64,000 nucleotides of DNA from Stagnihabitans sp038231395 (GTDB lineage Bacteria > Pseudomonadota > Alphaproteobacteria > Rhodobacterales > Rhodobacteraceae): NCBI GenBank assembly GCA_038231395.1, contig JBBRLL010000002.1, positions 78,095-142,094 on the forward strand, in the 5' to 3' direction. Below the pieces are notes generated by a model. It did not search any database. It had not been told where the DNA came from and worked only from the letters and a program-made list of their open reading frames with translations. A program made the translations under genes and the position numbers. Of the stretch, positions 8,885-17,751 are shown one piece after another; the first letter of the stretch is position 1; each line of letters opens with the position of its first letter.

Positions 8885-9360
8885 GGTGCCACCTTCAGCG
8901 TCAGGGTTGCCGCGACCTGACCGGCCCGTGGCAGGCGCGTGACCTGCAGGCCGGTGATGGTCAGGCCATAAGTACCCTCCAACGCATCCAGCCACAGGAT
9001 GACCCCATCAAAGGTCGCGTCGTTCAGCGTCAGGTCTGCACCAGTATCGGTGGCGTCGATCCGGCGGATGGACAGGCCGAAATCCGGGGCAGTTTCGGTC
9101 AGTAATCGAGCCAGAGGGCGAGGGTCCTTGGTTTTGGCTGCAACCGGTGGCATGCTGGACAGGGCGTTTAACGCATGTTCGTATTGGCTGATTTGTGCCA
9201 CGGTTCTGGCGCGTTGGGCCAAGATCGGCTGCCATAGCAAGGTCACCGCCAGATAGACGGCGATCAGCGTCGACCCCGTCAACAGCAGCCCCTGTTCGCG
9301 CAAGGGCCGGGTGGCCAGCCAATCGGTCACCGGTGTCAGGGCAAGGCGCGGGCGGATCAC
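8881..9360 (-). CDS. gspM: Type II secretion protein GspM
   Basis: A 159-aa protein with one N-terminal transmembrane helix (LLLTGSTLIAVYLAVTLLWQ) and a small periplasmic ferredoxin-like domain, as expected for GspM. It stabilises GspL in the inner-membrane platform. The sequence is poorly conserved, so the call rests on topology, size and position between gspL and gspE. The start is GTG at 9360, overlapping the gspL stop as GTGA. Confidence 0.82.
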   Translation of the reverse strand: MIRPRLALTPVTDWLATRPLREQGLLLTGSTLIAVYLAVTLLWQPILAQRARTVAQISQYEHALNALSSMPPVAAKTKDPRPLARLLTETAPDFGLSIRRIDATDTGADLTLNDATFDGVILWLDALEGTYGLTITGLQVTRLPRAGQVAATLTLKVAP

Positions 9361-10400
9361 TTTTGCCCCCCCTTCAATCCCATCGTAACCCTGGCAGCGC
9401 CGTCACTGCTGGTTGCGGAGCCGACCTGAACCGCGATCCCGGCTGTGGTCAGCGCCGCCTCGGCGGTCTGCAACCCGCTGAGATCTGCCGCTTGCAGATC
9501 AAGCCGCAAAGTGCCGTCTCCCCACGTCAGCGCCTGAACGCTCAGGCCCGGTACACCGGACAAAGCGGCAGAGCTTGCGGCCATCAGCGGCAGAAATCCA
9601 GCTTGCGCCTTGGGTTGGCCTGCCGTCATTGCCGCCAAAAGATCGGCGTCCAGATCGCCGCTGTCGGATTGGCCCAGAGTGGACAGTGCCATGCGCAGAT
9701 CGGCCCGCCGCTGGGTCAGAACGTGCCGCTCCGTCGTCAGATCAGCCCAGATCAACCCCAGATGCAGGCCGGCTGCCATAACAAGAACCGCAGCCAAAGC
9801 CAGCACACCTCGGGGAAGGCGCAACAGACCACTCACCTCTGCCCCGGCAGACAGGTCCAGCCGGGCAAAAGCGGTATCAAATGCTGGCAAAGGCAGGTGA
9901 GAGGTGACGGAAATCTCTTCCGGCAAAGTACCCGCACACAAGGCCACGTCAGGCTTGCCCGCATGAACCCAGATCAAAGGCAATGCGGTCAGCGCCGCTG
10001 CAAAGCCGGTGCCATCGGCCAAGCGTACCAGGCTACGCGTGCCGCCGACCCAGACCGCCCAGCCTTGCAACGGGCGTGGCAGGGCCAGCACATCGGGCAC
10101 CAGCCGCGCCCGTGAGGCGGGCCGTTCGGCGCGGCTGGCTGCGATGTCATCGCGAGCGGCCACGACAACCAGATGCTCCCCCTCCAGCATCGGACCCAGA
10201 ACAACGTTCACGCTGTCAATCGGCTGAGCAATGCGGTCTTCAACGGCATAGGCCACAGCGGCCCGGCGTTGTCCGGACGACATCGGCGGCAGGGCGGCGC
10301 GCAGCAAAAGTACCGCTTCGGACCGCAGCCAATCGACCCCCGGCGGAGGCGGCGGTGCCCCTGATGCAGGAATAGGTGGCTGTGTCGGAACCTGCGTCAC
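9357..10400 (-). CDS. gspL: Type II secretion protein GspL
   Basis: A 347-aa protein with an N-terminal cytoplasmic domain, preceded by a Pro-rich stretch, then one transmembrane helix (about residues 200-220, GVLALAAVLVMAAGLHLGLI) and a periplasmic domain. This is the GspL architecture; it recruits GspE to the membrane. Conservation is weak and the call leans on the order L-M-E. It is the first gene of the leftward operon and starts with GTG; no convincing alternative start is seen. Translation is coupled to gspM. Confidence 0.82.
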   Translation of the reverse strand: MTQVPTQPPIPASGAPPPPPGVDWLRSEAVLLLRAALPPMSSGQRRAAVAYAVEDRIAQPIDSVNVVLGPMLEGEHLVVVAARDDIAASRAERPASRARLVPDVLALPRPLQGWAVWVGGTRSLVRLADGTGFAAALTALPLIWVHAGKPDVALCAGTLPEEISVTSHLPLPAFDTAFARLDLSAGAEVSGLLRLPRGVLALAAVLVMAAGLHLGLIWADLTTERHVLTQRRADLRMALSTLGQSDSGDLDADLLAAMTAGQPKAQAGFLPLMAASSAALSGVPGLSVQALTWGDGTLRLDLQAADLSGLQTAEAALTTAGIAVQVGSATSSDGAARVTMGLKGGQK

Positions 10401-10526
10401 GTGGCCTCACCGGATTGAACTATTTGATATACGATCTGAAACCTTTTGAAGTTTCGCTGCGTATCTATAACAACGAACAATAGTTCGCCTGTGGTCACAT
10501 CAGGGCGGGCAAGCGGGGATGTTGGT
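10401..10526. promoter_or_regulatory. Divergent promoter region of the two gsp operons with an inverted repeat
   Basis: The 126 bp between gspL and gspG must carry both operon promoters. It is visibly A/T-richer than its flanks. An 8-bp inverted repeat, GAACTATT (10417-10424) and AATAGTTC (10479-10486), spans the middle and could be a shared regulator site or loop pair. No -35/-10 boxes can be named with confidence. Confidence 0.45.
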
Positions 10527-11000
10527 ATGAGAACGCTCAAACGCAGTTTAAAATCGCAAACCCGGCCACGTCGCAATGGGGAAAGTGGCGTCACCCTGAT
10601 AGAGATGATGGTGGTTCTGGTCATCATCGGGATCGTGGCAGCCCTGATCGTGCCGAACGTCATTGGCCGCCCGGACGAAGCGCGCGTCGCCGTGGTCAAA
10701 TCCGACATCCGCACGATCGCCGCCAGTCTGGAAATGTACCGGCTTGACGCCCGCAGCTACCCTACAACGCAACAAGGGTTGAAGGCGCTGATTGAAAAGC
10801 CGACCGAAACGCCGGTGCCAGACACTTGGGCCAAAGGCGGCTATTTGCCCAATCTCCCGACCGACCCATGGAGCAATCCCTATATCTATCAATCGCCTGC
10901 GGATGGTGCGGCCTATGCGCTGACCTCGCTTGGGGCTGATGGTGTGGCGGGGGGTGATGGGGTGAACGCCGACATCAGCACAGTCAAGAAGGGCGGCTGA
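10527..11000 (+). CDS. gspG: Type II secretion major pseudopilin GspG
   Basis: The ATG at 10527 gives a normal 21-residue basic leader; the frame extends upstream to 10446 but would give an unusually long one. The prepilin junction SG-VTLIEMMVVLVIIGIV with Glu at +5 is clear. Downstream are the GspG hallmarks: PTTQQGLKALIEKPTETP, GYLPNLPTDPWSNPYIY, and a calcium-loop-like Asp/Gly-rich C-terminus (SLGADGVAGGDGVNADI). GspG polymerises into the pseudopilus shaft. First gene of the rightward operon. Confidence 0.95.
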   Translation: MRTLKRSLKSQTRPRRNGESGVTLIEMMVVLVIIGIVAALIVPNVIGRPDEARVAVVKSDIRTIAASLEMYRLDARSYPTTQQGLKALIEKPTETPVPDTWAKGGYLPNLPTDPWSNPYIYQSPADGAAYALTSLGADGVAGGDGVNADISTVKKGG

Positions 11001-11002
11001 TC

Positions 11003-11473
11003 GTGGTCAGACAGGCAGAGGCCGGTGTGACCCTGATTGAAATGCTGGTGGTCTTGTCGATCATCAGCATCGCGGCGGGTGTGCTGACCTTGCAGTTTTC
11101 CAGCATCGGCGGCGCCGATCCCAAAGCCGAGGCCGGACAGTTTGCCGAGGTTCTGACCCAAGCCGGTGAAGCAGCCCTGTACTCTGGCAATCCGAGTGCG
11201 CTGATCTGGTCGCAAAGCGGTTACCGTGTTGAAAACTTCAAGCCGGGTCTGGGTTGGCAAACAGCAGATGGCCATGGGCAGCACGACCTTGGCGCGGGAC
11301 TTAGTTTGGGCCGAAGCGGCGGGCAGGATGGCCCGTTGATGATTGCGCCGGGCGGCATTGCGCTGCCGGCCCGGTTTGAGTTGCGCGGCAGTGGGGCCAA
11401 GTGGCTGGTGGATTTCAACGGGCTTTCCGCCGAAGTGGTTGCGCAGGGCGCAGATGGGCAGGCGGCACCATGA
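11003..11473 (+). CDS. gspH: Type II secretion minor pseudopilin GspH
   Basis: A 156-aa protein with a very short leader, the cleavage junction AG-VTLIEMLVVLSII and Glu at +5, followed by a beta-rich periplasmic domain of GspH type (FELRGSGAKWLVDFNGLSAE at the end). It starts with GTG at 11003, two bases after the gspG stop. GspH joins the growing pseudopilus as a minor subunit. Confidence 0.87.
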   Translation: MVRQAEAGVTLIEMLVVLSIISIAAGVLTLQFSSIGGADPKAEAGQFAEVLTQAGEAALYSGNPSALIWSQSGYRVENFKPGLGWQTADGHGQHDLGAGLSLGRSGGQDGPLMIAPGGIALPARFELRGSGAKWLVDFNGLSAEVVAQGADGQAAP

Positions 11474-11847
11474 CGCGCCAGCCGCAAGCCGGTTTCACCC
11501 TGATCGAGTCGCTGGTGGCGCTGGTCGTACTGGCGGTGACGTCGGTTGCCCTGTTGTCAGCAACCGAGGCCCATATCGCCCGGATCGGCGGATTAGAGAC
11601 CAGAGCGGCGGCAGGTTGGGTGACCGAAAACCACCTTGCAGCCCTTTCGCTTGGGTTGCCGCCCGCGCAGACGAGTGCAAAAATGCTGGGCATTTCGTTT
11701 GATGTGACCGAAGCGCAAACGCCCACACAGGATCCGGACCTGACGCAAGTTACCCTGACGGCCAGCGAAACCGGCACACACCAACCGTTTGGCCGTCTGA
11801 TCGGTTTTGTGGCAAAGCCGCAGCCAGTGGCGCAGGTGGCACCATGA
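11470..11847 (+). CDS. gspI: Type II secretion minor pseudopilin GspI
   Basis: The ATG at 11470 overlaps the gspH stop (ATGA). The frame open from 11401 lies within gspH and is not used. The 125-aa product has the junction AG-FTLIESLVALVVLAV with Glu at +5 and the short GspI domain. GspI nucleates the tip complex with GspJ and GspK. Confidence 0.9.
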   Translation: MTRQPQAGFTLIESLVALVVLAVTSVALLSATEAHIARIGGLETRAAAGWVTENHLAALSLGLPPAQTSAKMLGISFDVTEAQTPTQDPDLTQVTLTASETGTHQPFGRLIGFVAKPQPVAQVAP

Positions 11848-12686
11848 TTTTGCGCCTTCCCGCTGGCGTGTTGCTGCTTGTGGCTCTTGGCAGTGCCGTT
11901 TCGGTCGCCGTTGCAGCTTTGCCTATCGTGTCGCGATTGTCCGCCGCCGATCAGGTCTGGACTGCCGCCGCCCGTGACGCGTCAAAAACCGCGCTGGTGG
12001 CATTGCGTGCCGATCTTTCGCCCATTCTGGAATTTGCGCCCTTCGGACGTGCCGTTGTTCAAACACCCGCCACCGACGCGCCAAAGGCGGGCGCAAAGTC
12101 CGTTTTGACGCTACAAGGCATTTCCGCCAGCCCGAATCCGTCTGGCTCTCGCGCCATCATTGCCGGAGGCGAGGGCCAAAGCGAAAGCTATGCCATCGGC
12201 GACACCGTTGCTCCGGGTCAAATCCTGAAGGGTATTGCTAACGACCACGTCATTCTGGATATTAGCGGCGAAACGCAACGGCTGGACTTCCCGACCGGAC
12301 CTGCGGCGTTGAACACTGCCGCAGCAGCCCCAACCGGTTCGACCAAATTGCAAAACCTGATCCCATCGGCACAAACGGCGCCAGACGATCTCGCCGGGAC
12401 CATAACGGCGTTGCGCGATCAGCTTCAGCGCAATCCGCAGGCGGTGCTGGATCGGTACGGTATCACCGCGACGGGCGAGGGCTACAAGATCAGTGACCGC
12501 ACTCCGGATGCGATCCTGCAAGTCGGGCTGGAGCCCGGCGATCTGGTCACCGGTTTGAATGGCCACAAGGTTGGTGCCCTTTTGGCTGACCGTGCCGTCC
12601 TCGATGAGGTTGCTGGCTCGGGTCAGGCTGAAATCGTCGTTCAGCGTGCTGGACAATCGATTTCACTGTCCGTGCCGTTGCAATGA
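11844..12686 (+). CDS. gspC: Type II secretion protein GspC with PDZ domain
   Basis: A 280-aa protein with an N-terminal membrane anchor (residues 2-30), a central periplasmic homology region (about 95-150, containing GEGQSESYAIGDTVAPGQIL) and a C-terminal PDZ-like domain (about 205-278, containing LQVGLEPGDLVTGLNG). GspC links the inner-membrane platform to the GspD secretin and takes part in substrate choice. The start overlaps the gspI stop by four bases and the end overlaps gspD. Confidence 0.88.
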   Translation: MILRLPAGVLLLVALGSAVSVAVAALPIVSRLSAADQVWTAAARDASKTALVALRADLSPILEFAPFGRAVVQTPATDAPKAGAKSVLTLQGISASPNPSGSRAIIAGGEGQSESYAIGDTVAPGQILKGIANDHVILDISGETQRLDFPTGPAALNTAAAAPTGSTKLQNLIPSAQTAPDDLAGTITALRDQLQRNPQAVLDRYGITATGEGYKISDRTPDAILQVGLEPGDLVTGLNGHKVGALLADRAVLDEVAGSGQAEIVVQRAGQSISLSVPLQ

Positions 12687-14725
12687 TGAACCTCCTGCGT
12701 CTGTTCGGATTGGTCATGGCCGTTCTGCTCTGGTCCGGTGCTGCCTTCGCCCAAGACGCCGCACCCTTGGAGGTGCCGCAGACCTACACGATCAACCTGC
12801 GCGACGCGGACATCAAGGCGCTGTCGGAACAGGTGTCGCAGATCACCGGGCGGACGCTGGTGCTTGACCCCACGGTCAGCGGGGCTGTGACTGTTATTTC
12901 AGCGCAAACGCTTGACAAGGACGGGGTGTGGGAATTGTACCAGTCCGTCCTTGGCGGTCAGGGCTTTGCCGCCATGCCGTCTGGGACGATCTGGCGCGTG
13001 GTCCCGCTCGCCTCGATCCGTGAGGGCGGCGGCACGATCACCGGCGATCCGGGGCAAACACCGCCCGGCAAGCTGGATGTGATCACCCGCCTGATCGTGC
13101 TGAAAAACTTCCCCGCCGAGACGGCCGTGGCCGCACTGCGCCCGTTGGTTGCCAGCTTTGGCTATATCGAGGCGGTTGTGGACACCAACACCTTGGTCAT
13201 CACCGATACCGCCGACAACGTCAGACGGATCGAGGCAATTGCCCGCAACCTGGACATGGGCAACCAGATGAAGACCTATACGATCCACCTCGCACATGCC
13301 GACGCAATTGAGGTGGGGGCTGCGATTGCCAATGTGCTGGGCACGCCCGCAGGGGCCAGCGGCCCGCATGTCGGAGTGGAGGCCGGCTCCAACCTGTTGC
13401 TGCTGACCTCTGATGAGGCGACCTTCAGGATGGTCAGCAACCTTGTGACCGAAATGGATGTGCCGGCGCGGGTTGCCGCTAATGCCGATCCGGTGACGCG
13501 GGTTTACCGCCTGAAATTCGCCGATGCGGCGGCGCTGACCGAGGTGTTGCGTGGGCTGGTTGGCGGTCAGACGACCGAAGTGACCAACCCGGTGGCCGCT
13601 TCCTTGCAAGACAGCAACGCCAGCAAAGTCGCCACCACCACCGCTGTAGCGCCGCCCATCGCCGCCGCTGCGCCTGCTGCCGCTGGCAACATCACCATTC
13701 AGGCGGCGCTGGAAACCAACGCCATCGTGGTGCGGGCCCCGGCTGGCGCGCAGGCCGACATTGCCGGACTGATCAACCAGCTGGACACCCGCCGCCCGCA
13801 AGTTCTGATCGAGGCCGCCATCGTCGAAGTCTCCGGCGATGTTTCGGAAGCTTTGGGTGTGCAGCTTGGCCTCGGCGGTGCCACTCCGGCGGGCGGGTTT
13901 GCTGCAAGCTCTTTCTCGGCCGGGGGGCAGACTTTGAAGAACATCCTGACCCTTTTGGGCGCGCCCGCTGCCGGTAAAGTCAGCAACGAAGGGCTGAGCC
14001 TTGGCCTGTCAGGTGGCAATGACTTTGGCATTCTGATCCAGGCGCTTTCGCAATCAACCAAGGCCAACCTTCTGTCCACCCCCAGCATCACCACACTGGA
14101 CAATCAGCCTGCCGAAATCATCGTCGGTCAGAACGTCCCGTTCCGCACCGGATCCTTTTCGACCGACGGAAACACGACGACGCCGTTCACCACCATCGAA
14201 CGTAAAGATGTCGGTCTGACCATGCGCGTCGTGCCACGGGTCAATTCCGGCGACGTGGTCCAGCTTGAAATCAGTCAGGAGGTGTCGTCGCTGGCAACCT
14301 CGACGATTGCGGGGGCTGCCGACCTGATCACCAACCGGCGGAGCATAAAGACCACGGTTCTGGCCGACAACGGCGGCACCATCGTCTTGGGCGGTTTGAT
14401 CACCGATGACCGCCAACAGCTGAATTCGCGGGTGCCGGGCCTGTCGCGGTTGCCGTTGATCGGACCGCTGTTCCACTCCAAGAACTCAAGCGGGCGGACC
14501 CAGACGCTGTTTGTCTTTCTGCGCCCGACGATTCTGCGCGGCCGCAGCGATACGGCCGTTGTAACGGGCGACCGGGTGCAGAAACTGAACGCCATCTCGG
14601 CTGATACCAGGGCCATCTTGCCGCCGCTCGCCAGACCGCAGGCCCCGTTGACCGCAATCCGGCCCAAACCGGCTCCACACAAACCTGCATCCGCATCCAA
14701 GGTTGAAATCGGGGGTGTGTATTGA
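12683..14725 (+). CDS. gspD: Type II secretion secretin GspD
   Basis: A 680-aa outer-membrane channel protein with a signal peptide (cut after AAFAQD), an N0 domain (YTINLRDADIKALSEQVSQI), N1-N3 repeats (for example VITRLIVLKNFPAETAVAAL) and the secretin core from about residue 370 to 620 (VEVSGDVSEALGVQLG, then LLSTPSITTLDNQPAEIIVG, VPGLSRLPLIGPLF). A Pro/Lys/Ala-rich tail of about 35 residues follows. No lipobox or separate pilotin gene is seen nearby. Confidence 0.95.
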   Translation: MMNLLRLFGLVMAVLLWSGAAFAQDAAPLEVPQTYTINLRDADIKALSEQVSQITGRTLVLDPTVSGAVTVISAQTLDKDGVWELYQSVLGGQGFAAMPSGTIWRVVPLASIREGGGTITGDPGQTPPGKLDVITRLIVLKNFPAETAVAALRPLVASFGYIEAVVDTNTLVITDTADNVRRIEAIARNLDMGNQMKTYTIHLAHADAIEVGAAIANVLGTPAGASGPHVGVEAGSNLLLLTSDEATFRMVSNLVTEMDVPARVAANADPVTRVYRLKFADAAALTEVLRGLVGGQTTEVTNPVAASLQDSNASKVATTTAVAPPIAAAAPAAAGNITIQAALETNAIVVRAPAGAQADIAGLINQLDTRRPQVLIEAAIVEVSGDVSEALGVQLGLGGATPAGGFAASSFSAGGQTLKNILTLLGAPAAGKVSNEGLSLGLSGGNDFGILIQALSQSTKANLLSTPSITTLDNQPAEIIVGQNVPFRTGSFSTDGNTTTPFTTIERKDVGLTMRVVPRVNSGDVVQLEISQEVSSLATSTIAGAADLITNRRSIKTTVLADNGGTIVLGGLITDDRQQLNSRVPGLSRLPLIGPLFHSKNSSGRTQTLFVFLRPTILRGRSDTAVVTGDRVQKLNAISADTRAILPPLARPQAPLTAIRPKPAPHKPASASKVEIGGVY

Positions 14726-15951
14726 CCAGTGTGCCGCACATCAACCCGTCACCGGGGGGCAGATCGACACGACTGGGCTTTCTGGCTGTGTTGGGGATTG
14801 CGGTGGCATTGGTCGTGGCGGGCGTGATTTGGAACCCCGCCAAAGACGCCCTTCTGCGCGGCGAAACCATCGCCCCGGATACGGTGGTGGCCCGTGTGCA
14901 GACCGCAGGTCAGGCCTATTCCGAGGCGTTGCGCAGTCTGTTGAAAGCGACACGCGCCGATCCCGCCGACCTTTTGGCCGCCAAAAACGCCGCCCGCGCC
15001 ACGATCAACGAGGGCCGCGATGCTGGCGATTCGCGCATGGTGGGTGCGGCTTTGGGCATTCTGCGCCCGTTCCTTGTCAATCCTGACGCAGAGACGCTGT
15101 ACCTTGCCGCCACCGCCCGTCAGTATCAACATGACTTCCACGGCGCGCTGAAACTGCTGGATCAGGCGCTGCAACTGGACCCCGGCTACGTGAACGCACG
15201 GCTGAGCCGCGCCACGATCCAGACCGTTTTGGGTTATTACGACTTGGCGAAACAGGACTGCCGCCAGATCAATGGTCTGCGTGGCGTGGCCTTCCTGTGT
15301 CAGGCGACTGCCTTGTTGCTGACCGATCAGGCCCCGGCGCTGGCTCAACGACTGACCCTGATGGCCGACCACCCGGAGCTGCTTGACCCCGCCCTGAAAA
15401 CCTGGGCGCTTGGCCTCTTGGGCGAGATTGCTGAAACCACGGGCGATAGCGCCCACGCCCGCGACTATTTCACCCAAGTGCTGGCGATTGATCCCAAAGC
15501 GATCCGCGAACGGTTGATCCTCGCCGATCTTCTGTTGCACGATGGCATGGCAACGCAAGTGCCCGCCCTGCTTGCCCAAGCACCACCCACGGACGGCGTG
15601 CTGATCCGCCGCGTTCTGGCAGCGATGGCGTCGGGTGGCAAAGATGACGCCGACCGCGCCGAACTGGCGAAACGGGTGCAGCTAAATCTGGACCTTGGCC
15701 TCAGCGCGCACGCCCGTGAAGAAGCGCGCTATTTCCTTGAAATCGCCCACGATCCCGCAATGGCCCTGTCGCGTGCGCAAGTGAACTGGGCCCTGCAACA
15801 TGAATTTGAGGACGCCAAACTGCTGATCGACGCCGCCGTGTCCGCAGGCCAACCCGCTGCCGCACGGCCTGTGGTGGACTGGATGCAAGCGCAAAAGGTG
15901 ACTGCCGCAGCCCTTGTGATCCCCGATGCCGTCAAGACGGCAGCGCCGTGA
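14722..15951 (+). CDS. Membrane-anchored tetratricopeptide repeat protein
   Basis: A 409-aa protein starting with TTG that overlaps the gspD stop. It has one N-terminal transmembrane helix (LGFLAVLGIAVALVVAGVIW, about residues 14-34) and TPR-like helical repeats afterwards (AATARQYQHDFHGALKLLDQ, then HARDYFTQVLAIDPKAIRER). The bulk probably faces the periplasm. It is co-translated with gspD upstream and the HupE-like gene downstream. I infer a scaffold or chaperone role for secretion or for the DUF4331 protein; the sequence gives no enzymatic motif. Confidence 0.75.
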   Translation: MTSVPHINPSPGGRSTRLGFLAVLGIAVALVVAGVIWNPAKDALLRGETIAPDTVVARVQTAGQAYSEALRSLLKATRADPADLLAAKNAARATINEGRDAGDSRMVGAALGILRPFLVNPDAETLYLAATARQYQHDFHGALKLLDQALQLDPGYVNARLSRATIQTVLGYYDLAKQDCRQINGLRGVAFLCQATALLLTDQAPALAQRLTLMADHPELLDPALKTWALGLLGEIAETTGDSAHARDYFTQVLAIDPKAIRERLILADLLLHDGMATQVPALLAQAPPTDGVLIRRVLAAMASGGKDDADRAELAKRVQLNLDLGLSAHAREEARYFLEIAHDPAMALSRAQVNWALQHEFEDAKLLIDAAVSAGQPAAARPVVDWMQAQKVTAAALVIPDAVKTAAP

Positions 15952-17039
15952 TCCGCTGGCTGGCGTCCCTTCTGTTGGCCCTGTGCCTTGTGACCGGTTT
16001 GGCGCAAGCCCATGAAACCACCCGCTCTTACGTCAAGCTTGACCGCGACGGCGCCCAAGTCAACCTGCGGATCCGGGTTGCCTTTCGTGACATCGAGGTT
16101 GCGGTCTGGATCGACGAGGATCTTGACGGCGCGATCACCTGGGCCGAGGTGCAGCGCCGCCTTGACACGATTTCCGACTACCTGCTTGCTGGTTTTTCGT
16201 TGGACGGCGGTGGTCCTTGCAGCCTTGCCCGCACCCGGGCCGATGTGTCGGACGGTGGCGGCATCGCCTATCTTGACGTCTATTTTGCGGGCACCTGCCC
16301 GGATGCCGACAAGCCGCTGTTGGCCACGTCGCGGCTGTTCACGGAAATTGATCCCGACCACCGGATGTTTCTGAGCGCGCAAGTCAGGGGTGCCACCACC
16401 ACCACATTGCTGAGTGCGGCCAGCCCGACCGTCACCATCACCGGAGCGTCCGGCGGTTATCTGGCGTCCTTCGCCACCTATTTTCTGGCGGGGATCGAGC
16501 ATCTTTTAGGCGGGCTGGATCATATGGCCTTCCTTTTGGTCCTGATCCTGCCCGCCATCTGCAACCCCGGCAAGGGCCGGGAGGCATTTCTCGGCGTGTT
16601 GGCCGCCGTGACCGGATTTACGATCGCCCACGCCCTGACGCTGACCGCCGTCCTGTCCAACCTGCTGCGCCCGCCAACCGGTTTGATAGAGGCTTTGATC
16701 GCGCTGACCATCATCATCACCGCCATCGACAATATCCGGCCCTTCATCCCCGCTCCACGTGCCGCTATGGCGGCGGCCTTTGGTATCATCCACGGCTGCG
16801 GTTTTGCGGCGGCACTGGGATCGCTTGATCTGGACGGCTGGGGGTTCGTGGCGGCGCTTGTCGGCTTCAACCTCGGCATCGAGGCCGCGCAAGTTGCATT
16901 GGTGTTGGTGGCAATGCCCCTGCTGTATTACTTTGGTGCAGGACGATTGGTGTTGCGGCTTGGCAGCGCCCTGACCGGACTGGCGGGGATGTGGTGGATT
17001 TGGCAAAGACTTGGCGCAATCCTGGTTTTTCACTTCTGA
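15948..17039 (+). CDS. HupE/UreJ-type integral membrane protein with N-terminal periplasmic domain
   Basis: A 363-aa protein with a signal peptide, an extracytoplasmic domain of about 150 residues containing an EF-hand-like loop (DEDLDGAITWAEV), and a C-terminal block of about six membrane helices. The latter begins with the family motif GIEHLLGGLDHMAFLL and has a further His in FTIAHALTLTA and IIHGCGFAAALG. HupE/UreJ proteins are linked to nickel or other metal handling, but long forms like this are uncharacterised. It starts with GTG overlapping the TPR gene and ends the rightward operon. A metal-dependent role in maturing the secreted DUF4331 protein is possible but speculative. Confidence 0.78.
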   Translation: MIRWLASLLLALCLVTGLAQAHETTRSYVKLDRDGAQVNLRIRVAFRDIEVAVWIDEDLDGAITWAEVQRRLDTISDYLLAGFSLDGGGPCSLARTRADVSDGGGIAYLDVYFAGTCPDADKPLLATSRLFTEIDPDHRMFLSAQVRGATTTTLLSAASPTVTITGASGGYLASFATYFLAGIEHLLGGLDHMAFLLVLILPAICNPGKGREAFLGVLAAVTGFTIAHALTLTAVLSNLLRPPTGLIEALIALTIIITAIDNIRPFIPAPRAAMAAAFGIIHGCGFAAALGSLDLDGWGFVAALVGFNLGIEAAQVALVLVAMPLLYYFGAGRLVLRLGSALTGLAGMWWIWQRLGAILVFHF

Positions 17040-17232
17040 CGCACGATCCCGCTTTGTGATCTGCCGTAGCAGTGTCGGCCCTGCCCGGCGCATCAGACCG
17101 GAATTGCGCGGTGAAACGTCACAACAGACCCAAGCTCCTGTTACAAAATAAAGGCAAAACTGCTCGCAAATGAACGCCGTTTCGGCTAGCATCAGGCGTC
17201 ACCATCTGAAGCCGTTAACGGGAGACCAGTGT

Positions 17233-17718
17233 ATGCCGAAAGGTGATCTGACTGCCGTCCAGCAAGAGTTTCTTGAAAACTATCTGGATGCCGAATTCCC
17301 CGAACCGGATGAGACGACAGCCCTTTTTGACGCGGTTGATTTCGCAGAGTTGGGCCTTGCCGACATCTGGCTTCTGGGCCGCACGGCCGCGGATTCGGCG
17401 ATTTCGGCGCTTCAGGCGGAACTGGAAAAGGATGACGACCCGAACCTGCAAAGGATCGCCCAGTTCGGCATGCAGGATTTGACCGATGGTCATCAGGTCA
17501 AAGTCACCAAGGCCATGTTGGGCTACAACTCTGCGGCACCGGGTGACCGTCCGGGTCAGATAGCGCCTTTGCTTGCGGCGCTGGCCGATCTGGAAACGCA
17601 TCTGGAAAAATCCGAACTTGTGACGCTGCTTGAGGATAACGCCTGGGATATCCCGGTTGCGATCCGCACGCCGCTGAACCGGGCGATTGCCCAGATGCGC
17701 GCCAAGATGACCGCCTGA
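17233..17718 (+). CDS. Hypothetical acidic protein, first gene of an unrecognised three-gene cassette
   Basis: A 161-aa acidic, largely helical protein with no signal peptide or membrane segment. The ATG at 17233 has a GGGAG site upstream; the frame extending to 17170 has none and is not used. The N-terminus is rich in Asp/Glu (NYLDAEFPEPDETTALFDAV) and the rest looks like a four-helix protein. I do not recognise a family. It lies 33 bp before the 909-aa coiled-coil gene on the same strand and is probably co-transcribed. Small size and acidity would fit an adaptor or chaperone for its large neighbours, but nothing in the sequence proves that. Confidence 0.7.
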   Translation: MPKGDLTAVQQEFLENYLDAEFPEPDETTALFDAVDFAELGLADIWLLGRTAADSAISALQAELEKDDDPNLQRIAQFGMQDLTDGHQVKVTKAMLGYNSAAPGDRPGQIAPLLAALADLETHLEKSELVTLLEDNAWDIPVAIRTPLNRAIAQMRAKMTA

Positions 17719-17751
17719 AGAAGTTGCCGCTGAGCCGAGGAGAAGGCCAAG

